Below are positions 35,135-45,893 of a stretch of DNA of 64,000 nucleotides, one piece after another. Location of the stretch: assembly GCF_028858725.1 (NCBI RefSeq), contig NC_084768.1, positions 2,959,853-3,023,852 on the forward strand. The letters run 5' to 3'. The position numbers and the translations under genes are program-made. The notes under the pieces were generated by a model. That model worked only from the letters and a program-made list of their open reading frames with translations, was not told the origin of the DNA and ran no database searches. This stretch comes from Colius striatus (lineage: Eukaryota > Chordata > Aves > Coliiformes > Coliidae). The stretch's first letter is position 1; the number at the start of each line of letters is the position of its first letter.

Positions 35135-35464
35135 AGGCTTGGGCACGCACCGTGCCGGAGCGCACAGCCAGTGAAGGAAGGCAGCCCCTGTCCCCTTCTG
35201 CTGTCTAATCTGTCACTGAAAGAGGAGGATGAATTTTATCTGCATTGAAGAAAAAACACTGTTGAGCTGCTAAGGATAGACTAACAAACCCCAGCCCCTG
35301 GCCACACCACGTGCACGTTGCTGTGCTGCTTCTCTGCGTCACACAGCACTGCCAGCAGTTAGCATGTCGTGCCCCTTGGCACAGCCTTTGGGGTTAGCAC
35401 ATCTACTTCCTTTTGGGTTGTTTTTTTTTTTGCTTAAACAAAAGGCTCTAGAAATAACCAAGAG

Positions 35465-35470
35465 AATAAA
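35465..35470 (+). terminator. PGM1: PGM1 poly(A) signal
   Basis: AATAAA about 330 bases after the PGM1 stop codon, followed by a T- and G-rich stretch suitable for cleavage. Confidence 0.65.
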
Positions 35471-36245
35471 TTTTTCAGTAATCCAGAGGGTTCCTTCTGT
35501 CTTGGAAGCTTTCCTGGGAAATCAGCACAGTTACTTTTGATACACACTCTTCTCGGTGCGGTGTCTCTGGCTGAGTGAGGGCTGTGCGTTACAGCTGAGG
35601 GTTTTATGCATAGGTGGATTTTTCCCTTTCAGAACTAAAGTATGTAAATTGTCCCCCCACCTCACCCCCTTTGCCTTCTGTATAACAAAAAACCCACACC
35701 AAAGCCTCCACACAGAAACGAGCAATAACGAGCGTTGCAGGATATTAAAGTGATCTGGGCTACAGTTCCTGTTCTGTGCTCTTCTCTTTCCTTACAGCGT
35801 GATGGGCTCCCATTTGAAGAGCCAGGGATTGTTCTGATGAGCTCCTTTGGTTCTATGTGGATGACAAGACCCTTGCCATAATCAGATTTGCAAGGCATTA
35901 ATGTGCAATCTCTTATCCAAGGGCACAGAGAGGGTCACTTTGGAAACAGTTGTGGCTGCTGGGTGTTAATGCCCTGCAGCTGCACCTTCCTGCCCTTCTC
36001 TTGAGGCCATTCCCTCAGAGCTGGGCTGTGTTCCTGCTCCTGGCCCGACTGGCTGACTTAGCCCTGGGGAGGACAAGATGTGCTCATGCCACTGGCTTTG
36101 TGCCCCTCATCCGTGGAGGTGACACAGTCCAGCAGTGGGGGACTCTGGAAAATAACCCCAGGGAAAATCCACAAGACCCCATTGGCTTATTCTCCCTATC
36201 TCAAGACAGTTACAGCTTAAGCTCCATTAACAGTTTGTTTTCTGT

Positions 36246-36518
36246 GGTGGCCAGTGCCAGGACAAGGGGTAACAGGCACAAGCTGGAACACAGGCAGTTC
36301 CCCTGGCACAGGAAGAGAAACTCCTTTGGTGCTGAGGTGAGGGAGCCCTGGCCCAGGCTGCCCAGGCAGGGTGTGGAGGCTCCTTCTTGGGAGGTTTCCA
36401 ACCCCACCTGGACACGTTCCTGTGCCCCCTGAGCCAGGGGAACCTGCTTTGGCAGGGGCTGGGGCTGGAGCAGCTCTGCAGGGCCCTTCCAGCCCCCATC
36501 ATTCAGGGATTCTGTAAC
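36246..36518 (+). mobile_element. CR1 LINE fragment (3' end)
   Basis: GACAAGGGGTAACAGGCACA, GGCCCAGGCTGCCCAGGCAG, GGTTTCCAACCCCACCTGGA and a terminal GGGATTCTGTAACAG are present in the sense order. It is a close relative of the copy at 20310-20535. Confidence 0.9.
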
Positions 36519-37587
36519 AGAATTAGTTGCATTAGTGGGAATGAGTTTAGGTGACTTCTTCCCCCTTTTGGTTTCCTCACCTTTGTCACCCCAGTCCCCA
36601 CAACACCCATGCCCTGTCTCACGCTCTGCCCCGCTGGGCACTGCCCATGCAGCTGAGATTCAGGATGGATCTTGTACAGGATAGCTCTGGGGGAAGCCAG
36701 GGTGGATTTTCCCACTGGATGTCTGAGTGGGCCATAGCTCTCAGCAGCTGCCTGAGTGCCAGCAGGTCCCTGAATATACAGCAAACGAGGGACAAGTGGC
36801 GGGTGGTTAAAGATAACTGGCTCAACTCTGAGTACAGGAGCCTTCCCTTCTACACAGAGGTTCAGTTAGTCATAATCTCTCAGGAAATTCCCTTTTACCC
36901 CTGGGCTGTATCACAGCAGCTTCCTTCCCAGGCAGCGACTGTGTGCAGCGACAGGGGAACACGCTCAGCCCGCGGGGCCAAAGGCACAGCGACAGCGGTG
37001 CTCAAGGGACTCGGCGCCTCTGCACAGACGGACATGTGCATGAAAAATTACTCCTGCTCTTTCCTTGCTTCTCCTCAGACCAAAGCTGTAGACTCCTGTC
37101 CCAGAGGAGCCCAATTGGATCCAGATGTCTCAGTGCTCGTACGTGTTTTAGTCTTTAGCCCGAGCTTACGTCATGCGGGATCTGATTTCTGCCTGAGCTT
37201 CCACCGTGCAGAAATGAAAATACATCACAAGAGCTCACCGACAGCAGCACCCAGAGCACGGAGCAGAGCTCAGCCTGGCCACCCAACTTGGTCATTCTGT
37301 GTCCCGGTCAGGGGGTCTGGCAGAGGTGCCACTGGCAGGCGGCAGTGCCCAGTGACTGCCGGCACACGGGGCGGCGGGTTCGCTCCCTGCTGTCTGCAAC
37401 ACGTGCCCTGAAGGGTGAACCCTTGTGCTGGAGACAGAAAGGCTCTGAAGTCCTGTTCTGCAGGATCTGCTGCTTCCACCCAGGGAAGATGAACTGGTTC
37501 TCTCTAGATGACAGCATTGGTAAAGAGTGTTGGGGCAGTTGCTGATGGAACCAGGGTCTTACTGTAGATTTGTTTTGGTCAGAAAAA

Positions 37588-38008
37588 GCCTGGAAGCTGC
37601 TGCAGTCCCAGCCCTGCCCTCACCCTGCCAAGCCCCACCACTAACCCACGGCCCTCAGCACCTCAGCTCCATGACTGTGGGATCCCTCCAGGGCTGGGGA
37701 CTCCCCCATCTCCCTGGGCAAGCTGGGACAGAGTCTAGCAACTCTCTCAGGGAAGTTCTTCCTAATGTCCAATCTAAACCTCCCCTGGAGCAACTTGAGG
37801 CCATTTCCTCTTGCCCTGTTACTTGGGAGCAGAGCCCAATCCCCAGCCCACTGCAGCCTCCTGTCAGGGAGTGCTCCTGTCTCCCCTCAGCCTCCTCTTC
37901 TCCAGGCTGAACATCCCCAGGTCCCTCAGCCCCTCCCCAGCACCCTTGTGCTCCAGCCCCTTCCCAGCTCCATTGCCCTTCTTTGGGCACCTCGTCTTGC
38001 CACACCTG
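37588..38008 (-). mobile_element. CR1 LINE fragment
   Basis: The longest CR1 copy here, in antisense orientation. It runs from a 3' part (CACCACTAACCCACGGCCCT) through TTCTTCCTAATGTCCAATCT and ATTTCCTCTTGCCCTGTTAC to the region rich in CTCCTCTTCTCCAGGCTGAA and the CCAGCTCCATTGCCC box. The tail itself is missing. Confidence 0.9.
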
Positions 38009-40344
38009 ACTTTGGTGTGATTTCATCTATGATCTGGGTGTTCATTCACAATTCAAAATCACTGCATCTTTCATGCCCTTGGTGAGAAGAGACAGTGCCA
38101 GGCTGTTCCCTCAGCACAGTGTCCTGAGCACAAGCACTGGCACAAAGCTGAAACCCAGCCTGGTAAACCAAAGGTCACTTGGAGACTGGCTGAAATGGTT
38201 CAGGACAATGCTGCACAATGCTGGCTTTTGTGGGGTATTTCCATGTGATAAATCCAAAGTCTAAACCCCAGATCTCCAGCATGTAGAGTTTTGGGCAGAA
38301 TTTCCAGTTGCCATTGAAATAAAAGGGATTCCCTCAGCTTTGCTGCAGAGAGCACTTGTCATTCAGCGTGTTTCCATCACGGCACTGACAGCTACACCCA
38401 GGCTCAGGCAGGGGCAGTGGCTGCAAATGAAATGAACCAGATATCAAATCAAATAAAGCAATTATCATTTTCTCCCCTTCAACGTTTTCATGTGCTGTCC
38501 AGGCATATGAGAGCACCAGCATGTCCCAGCGTCTGTGCAGCTTCTCTGCTGTCAGAAGGACTTCATGTCATCCCTTACCTTCAGATTGTTTTGTGCTCCC
38601 CAGCTCAGGGAGGATCTGAGAGGATCCCAGAGTCTGTGAGCTGGGACCACTTCAAGGAGCAGGGTGAGGCTGGGGCAAAGGAGTGTGGGTGGAGGAAGAG
38701 GCTCAGGGAAACACAGCAAGAATAAGAGTGGATCAGGCAGCAGCCCTGGGGTGGAGGTGAGGGGAGTGGGGTGGTACATACAGAGGCTGGAAGGTGTACA
38801 AGCTTCAAACCAGCAATGGATTTGCTTTTTACTGCCTTTGTTTCCACAGGCTGTGTTTACAAGCCAGAACTAACAGAGATAACGGCCCTGTTCCCTGTGA
38901 TGGGCAATGGCTTTGAATGCCAGTGCAGACCCTGCTGCTCACAGCATCCCACCTGAACTTCAATTCTGTAAACTCACACGTTCCTCTGTGGCTGAGCACT
39001 CACATACACTCACACAGAGCTTGGTTACAGGGAGCAAATGAAGATTTAATTAGGAAGATGAATGTTAGTGAGGAGCAACAGCCCAGATCTGAAATCCATC
39101 CAGGTTTGTGTGGCTGTGTGTGAGAGGAGCCAACGCCATGGCCCTTAGGAGGGGTTCACCTGGCATCTGGAGTGGTTATCCAACCTGCATCATCTGGGTA
39201 AAGGAAGCCCATCACAGCAGCCCTCTGCCTGCAGGGGCTGAGCATTGGCTCCTGGCTCCGAGACTGGGCAGCAAACACCAGGCACTGCACCAGCAAAACC
39301 CCAGCGAGGCAAAGGCTGGAGCAGGAATCCTGCCCATGGCACGTTTGATGTGCCAGGATCTCAACTTTTCTGTCCATCCCTAGAAGCAGCCAGGGTGAGA
39401 GAAACACTAGAGGAGTTTGGCTGTATTTGATACCATGGCATTGCTTGGGAAGACTTTGCAGCACATCAATTCAGCTCCCTTGCCTCCTTCACAGCAGCCA
39501 TTGTGGAAGGGCCATCCCAAGCCTTCCATGATGTGCTCCCTCCAGCTGCCTGTTGGGGTGCCACAGGTGACTCCCACTGTGGTGTACAGCTGAGCCCAAC
39601 AAGACCTTGGGCTCGTTCCTCTGTTCTTTCAGGTCCTGGTGAACTCCTCACATCCACAGCAGAAAGGAAGGGAAAACACCCAGGTAAGTTGTAGAGGGAA
39701 TAAATGGGCAAAGAAAGTGTCACAGTGAGTGAGCAGGGGAAGCTTTGAAGCATTGGAGTCCGTGTTTACCTCTGTTCCTGGGAGACGAGGGAGCTGGAGG
39801 GAAGCGGAGGAGTTTAGGAAGTTCCCAAGCAGAGTGCTTGTGTTGTTTCTGGCACAAAATTCCCAGCCATGTGTGTCCCTTCACAATGCCATGAACCTCC
39901 AGCAGCGAAGCCAGGGGACCTGCAGCTCCAGCACTTCCCTGAGCGTGGCTGAGGTTGTTCCCGGCTGCAGCAGGGCTTGGGCTGCCCGTGGGAGCTGCGG
40001 GCGAGGTGGGGAAGGACACACTTAGGCAGAATAAATCTGACAAATGCAGGTTAAAGCACTGGGGATTCCTCCTGTTGAAATGAGAAACAGCCTTTATCTC
40101 TGAGAGGTGCTTAGAGCAGGGGGGGATGGCTTCTCAGAGGAGGGTGCATCCTCTAGGCATTGGGCATCGGGGCAGCAGAAGCTGAAGACCTGCCATGGCT
40201 GGAGGATCCCTTGTATGAGGAAGCACTGACAAGGGGAAGCAGCACGTGGGGCTTTGCAGTCTCCTCTGGGGTCACCTGCCTGCCTAGGTCCTTACTGAGG
40301 GAGAGGTTTCCCTGAGTGGAAGATGTTTCAAGGCAACAGTAGCT

Positions 40345-40566
40345 ATAAAGTTAGACTGGAGCTGAGGCAGAACTGTTTCCCTGAGAGGGGTGTCAGCCCC
40401 TGTGCCAGGCTGCCCAGGGAGCTGGGGGAGTGCCCAGCCCTGGAGGGATCCCAGAGCTGTAGAGCTGCAGGGCTGAGGCCCAGGGGTTAGTGGCAGGTGC
40501 TGGGGGAATGGTTGGACATGATGATATTGAGGGTCTTTTCCAACCTCAACGATTCTGTGAATCTGG
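40345..40566 (+). mobile_element. CR1 LINE fragment (3' end)
   Basis: It shows TTTCCCTGAGAGGGGTGTC, CCAGGCTGCCCAGGGAGCTG, AGCCCTGGAGGGATCCCAGA, GGTCTTTTCCAACCTCAACG and an ATTCTGTG tail, in sense orientation. It is a different subfamily from the 20310 and 36246 copies. Confidence 0.9.
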
Positions 40567-43500
40567 GACTCTAAAAGCATTTTCCTGCTCCCTCCCTGAA
40601 CTGAGTTTATCACTGCAGTTTGTTTGGCTGTGCTAATGCTATGTACTCATCCAGAAAGAGGAGCACAAGAAAGTTCTCTGTATTTTTTTTCCCTTCTGAC
40701 TGTGCAAAACTGGATGAAACAGGAGACAGAGGCTACAAATCTGTCCCATCCCAGTGGAACCCAAAGATAAAAGCATTCAAATGCTCTGTAATTACAGAGC
40801 CAGCCTCAAAGAGGAAATTTTATGAGGGCAGCTCTTCCAATCCGTGGCACAAAATGAAAGAATGTGATTTTTAAACAATGCTGAGGTTTAATTTGTCTCA
40901 GCAACACTTTAGAGGTGTTTCTCCCTCTGTAAGAAATTCCAGCTGACCACTGGGCTGGCAGAGGGAGACATGAACGTGTAAAGGATGGTCCTGTGGAGTT
41001 GGAGATGCCTCCACCTTTCAGGGTGAAGCACAGCCTTGTACAAAGCAAAAGGAAAGCATCAATTATGTGCAGCTTAGGCTGAAGAAGTTAATTGGTATGT
41101 CAGTGTTATTTGAAGTGGCTACATTGGAGTTTATTAGAATGCTGAAGTGGAGATGGGCCCAGTTAGGTCCCGGCTGCCTTCTCCAGGAGCTCGTGAGCTC
41201 CTGCTGATTTCAAGAAGTCAGAATGTACCTCTCCTGTTGCTTCTGTGGAAGTTGAAATGTTAGGGTTTGTGGGAAGTAGAGAAGTCACTAAGTTTAGCTA
41301 CCTTAAGGACAGATTTCCCACTGCAGGGCAGCAGGTTCAGCCTGTGCCATTTCACCAGCTCGTCGGGCTTATTAAGAGTTAAAACCATTTTGTTGAATGT
41401 GCTTAAAACCTGCTGGTTTTCAGTGTTCATCCTGAACCCCTATTACCAGCCATTCCCTCACACTCCCTGCAATCAAAGCAAGCTTATTTTCCCAAGTTTA
41501 GCTTCTTGGTGGGCACTGCATGGGTGCCAGGCCTGCCCGGGAAGGGTCTGGTGTGCTGTCCTAAAATCCCCCGCAGTCACCTCACCTTTGTGTGTCTCTT
41601 CTAGGGGCCACTAGGAAATAATGACAGATTTCAAACTGGATAGGGATGTAGAGTTAGCAAAGACTTTACTGTCTGTTCAATGGTCCTTCACAGCAGAACT
41701 ACAGAGTGGGAGAAAGTCTGGCAAAGGTTTGAGAAGGGTTTGATTGGAGAAAATCAGGGAGGTGGTTGTAAGCAGCTCACCTCTCTGCTTCTGCACTGGC
41801 AGGGTAAGCGTCCTCATCTTTGCACATCCTATTTCCATGGAGCAAAAGTGTTTGATGTCAGTGTAAGCCATTTGTTGCTTATTGCAAAGTAGAGTTGCAA
41901 GCAAAACAGTGCTGCATGTGGAGGGCTGTTAATGAGGGTTTTGCTCGCAGTAGCAGGTGGGACAGTAGAGCTCCTGGCAGGGTTTCAAGCCTTTGCTGTC
42001 GATGACATTTATGGCAGCACTAGCAGTGTAAGACATTTTCTGCTTTCACCAGACAAGAAAAGAGAAGAGATGGAATAGATCCACACAGATTAGACAGCAG
42101 CAAAAACTAAACTAGACATTAGTGGTTTCAAATACCCAGGCTTCACTGGTAAGCTCTCTATCACAGTGGGAATCAAAGTCAAGTCTTAAGCAGCTATTGT
42201 ATGTTCTACTTTGAACTGATTATTGTAAATGTCTTATAAAAAACAGCTGAGCTGCATTTTTCAAGTTTATACATGGGCCTTGAAAACCCACCAAGTAGCT
42301 GAGTGCATGTGTGTTTGACTGTGTGGCAGAAAGAGGGGACAGAGTATACCTCAGCCCCTATGCAAGTAACATACTACTCCTTTTTCTCTGCCATTACCAA
42401 GTGGGTTGATGCTAAACAGCATATAACCGCTGGGTGTTTCCCAGGAATTGGTTTTTAGAGCCAGGACGGTGCTACAGATCCCTCTCACTGTGCACTAATT
42501 CCTGCAAAACGAGGCATGATGGTTTTGTAGCTCAGTGCTTGCTGGATCTTTCTTTCATCTGAACCTTTGGAGTTTCTTCTCCTGTGGTTTTTTACCTTCT
42601 TTGTTTGCAGCTTTTCCTCCTCTTCAGTCCCCTTCACTGTTTTCCCCTTACCATCTTCTCCATACATAATATTTTTCCTCCCCTCTAGATTTCTTTGTGT
42701 GGGAACACAAGTCTTGCAGGATCAGTGTTTAACATCAGCATCTGCAAACCCTCCTCTGGTCTGTTCTTTCAGCATTGGTTAAAGTTCCTTCGTGGGACTC
42801 CTGCACAGGTGCCTGAGGAGTTACTGTACAATCAGGTGAATGTGCAGAAAAGGCAGAGACACTGCAGGTTTTGGAATGTCCCCAGGAAGGGCCCCATGGG
42901 AGAAGAGGGAGATGGAGACAAGTCCTCTGGGCTGCCCAGGCTCCTGGGCTGGCAGAGAGGGGCTGGGCGCCTGGGAGCGTAGGTTATGTCCTACTAAAAG
43001 ATGTTGTAATGTGCAAGGCTGTGTTAAAGCAGAGCATCTTCTGTGGTGACTGCAGTGTTTGCAGCAGCAGCAGCAGCTCAGGGGACTGCCTCAGCCCTGC
43101 ACTCCCGCCAGCTGCACAGGCCAGTGATACCCAGTACCAATGCAAAACCCAAAGGCCTGTTTGTCATGTTGTGAGACTCAGCTCCCTCAGAACAATATCT
43201 AAAAGCATATGAAATGTCCTTCAAAAGCAAGTGGTCGTTACTGGGAGACTGTTCATTTATTGCCATTAATAACGATTAGCATTATTTTAAATCTCTGTCA
43301 AGAGGCCTCGAGGCCAAGCACAAGAAGATGCTGCTGTGGATGCCAAAACCAGAGGGGATGTGTCAGTGGTAGAAGGGAGATGACACAGGGAGGTCATCTA
43401 GGCTGTCTGTTAAGAGAATTTTCTTAATGGCAGGAGGTTTTACTAAGGCTTATTTGATGGAATTTGTGGCAGGACACCCTGGAAAACGTCTCCCAATTCG

Positions 43501-44954
43501 TATGCATTTAAAGCTCTGTAGATTTTCAGTCCCATTTACTCCACAGAAACTAATATAAATGTAAAGATTGTTTTAATCAATGTCTTTTAGCATAAAAGGA
43601 CACGGGAAGCATTACAAAACATCGAGTATTCAGTTACATCCCAGGGTCCCATCGCTTTTATTCCACATACAATGAAATGTCTGAGTCCTGAAGCAGCCTG
43701 AGAGGTGAAGGTTAAATTATGGATATGTATGCAGCATTTTAAAAGCCTGAGAGGCTGTCAGGCTCTGCAGTCCCTTTGACATGAAAGGCTTGTCAGCACG
43801 TGTTGCCACGATCGGTGGGAGATCCGCACCGGCAAGCCAGAGGAGACAAGCAGACATGTCATGAGCTGAAAGGATAAAGAAGAATAGAACTAGTAGTGGT
43901 CTATAAAACCCATATAACTTGTATTTGTTCCCTTGGCGTTGCAATACCACCCCAAAACAGAGGCCAACTGTTAACAGAGGCAAAGCCAACTTCATCTTTT
44001 GCAGGCTGACAAATGGCCATGTAAGTTACCAAATAACCCCAGACCTCAGGATTAAACTTCTCCAATTGTTTTCACATGATGCAACTTTAAATCTCTCTTT
44101 TGAACAGTATTAAATTTCCTTTCATTCCCATAAACTTCAGAAAAAGTTGACTGCTCTCACATTTCAGACTGTGACCCAGCTAAGTTGCACTTTTCCCCTC
44201 TGCTAGTCTGGAGAAGGGAATAATGAAATTCAGACAACAGTGACCAAATGTTGCTCCGCAGAACTTTTCCTTTTACAAAACAGATGAATACTCCTGGGCT
44301 CCAAAACACTGCGGGGAACGAAACTTTCAAACCTGACGGAAATCAAGTAGTGAGCCTGGGCAGTGACTTCATCTCCTTTATCAGATAGGGACATTTTCAC
44401 TGGGATTCAAACAGATTTAAAGAACCCTTCTAAATAGAGCAAAAGAAGTAAAAAAACACACCCCAGTGAAGCCATTCCTGAAGTACTGCTTTGTGTAAAA
44501 ATAGCCCCACACTCCTGTGACTGAAAGCTGAATTTCACAGAGCTACAGAGGGAAAAATCCCCTCCATCATCCTGCTGATTTGCATAACGCTGCTGCAGAT
44601 GGAGGTGTAAGTTGCAGACAACTCTTTGCTGCAGATGGAGGTGTAAGTTGCAGACAACTCTTTGCTGCAGATGGAGGTGTAAGTTGCAGACAACTCTTTG
44701 CTGCAGATGGAGGTGTAAGTTGCTGTCGTGGTTTGGCCCAGCCAGCACAGCAGCACCACGACAGTCTCTCACTTGGTGCCCCCATTCACCCCCACCCTTG
44801 TTAGGACGGCAGAGACCCTAGTGAAATGGGAGTAAAAAGATCACCAAGATTGCTGTGGATAGAGACAAGGTCAGGGAGGGCTCACTGCCAATTATGGTTC
44901 TGGGCAAAACAGACTCCAGCACTCAGCTTAGAGAGGAAAGGAGGAAAGTTTATT

Positions 44955-45893
44955 CTACAAGAAACAGAACGGAATAAAAGCAAAAAGGGAGCAGGATGAT
45001 GAGAAAATTACACTCAGCACTTTAAGATCTCCCTCCCCATCCCTCCTTTCTTCCCCGGCCCAGCTCACTGCTCCCGATATCTCTACCTCCGCCCCCCTCA
45101 GTGGCTCAGGGGGGCAGGGACTGGGGGATGTGCTCAGTCTCTCACAGATGGGCTCTGCTGCTTCTGTCTTCTCAGATGAGGACAACTCCTGGCATTCTTC
45201 CCCTGCTCCAACACGGGGTCCCTCCCCCGGGACACAGTCCTTAAGGAACGTCTCTGGTGTGGGTTGTTCCCAACAGCTGCAGCTTCTGCCCATACAGGGT
45301 CCCTCACACGGGACACAGCCCTTGGGGAATGTCTCTGGTGTGGATTCTTCACCACGGCTGCAGTTTGTGCAGTTACAGGGTCCCTCTCTCGGGACAAGGC
45401 CTCTTCTGGGCATAAGTTGAATGAGCTGCTTTGTCGTGGGTTCCTCCCCACAGTTACACCTGTGGATATTGGGTCCCTTCCTCAGGACACGGCCTCCTCT
45501 GGCCATAGTCACTGTCCCTGGCTCGGGGCCTCTCATGAAGTGAATCGCTGCCCCTGGTCCGGGGTCAGCTTTAGCAAAATAAGTCTCTGCCCCTGATACG
45601 GGCTCATTATCAAAATGAGTCTCTGCTGCTGATGTGGGGTCTTTAAAGAAATGCAAACAAATCTCAGCTTCACCAGGTCTCTCCATGGAATGCAGGGGAG
45701 TCTCTGCTTTGGCACACCTCCTCCTCTCTTTCATCACTGACCTTGGAGCCCACATGGTTGTTTCTCTCACTGTTCCTACTCCTTGCACCACCAGCAGCCA
45801 GAAGAAGAAGAAGAGGCAGAAGAAGGAAGAAGATGGAGGAAGAAATCTCCTCTTCCGGCTTCTTCTTACAAAGTGATGGTGGAGGTGGCTCAT
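44955..45893 (-). other. 312-codon open frame inside the solo LTR
   Basis: The frame has an ATG start (45893) and a TAG stop whose last base abuts the AATAAA at 44954. The product would have a basic N-terminus (RRSRKRR at about residues 10-16), then a strongly hydrophobic stretch of about 16 residues, and a central part of Cys- and Pro-rich repeats containing EGP. I recognise no domain. The start codon overlaps a CCAAT promoter box, so it lies in the U3 part. A transcript carrying the whole frame would have to begin upstream of this LTR. Chance openness in a repeat-rich LTR is the default explanation; see findings. Confidence 0.35.
45216..45480. repeat. Degenerate tandem repeats within the LTR (81-93 bp)
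   Basis: The box GGGTCCCT recurs at 45216, 45297, 45378 and 45471, that is, at spacings of 81, 81 and 93 bases, each followed by a GGGACA- or GGACA-like string. A second block with CTGCCCCTG or CTGCTGCTG boxes at 45548, 45587 and 45623 has spacings of 39 and 36 bases. Confidence 0.75.

Larger units (their letters stand above)
35500..44591. other. PGM1-ROR1 intergenic DNA, first part
   Basis: Apart from CR1 fragments (36246-36518, 37588-38008, 40345-40566) I see no gene. A 286-codon frame at 36551-37411 begins without an ATG and resembles nothing I know. A short run of CAG repeats lies near 43063. AT-rich stretches at 43200-44150 could be regulatory. Confidence 0.5.

Noticed and set aside
43063-43080. 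Short CAG repeat
   Set aside because: Only four or five units in noncoding DNA; no evidence of expansion or function.
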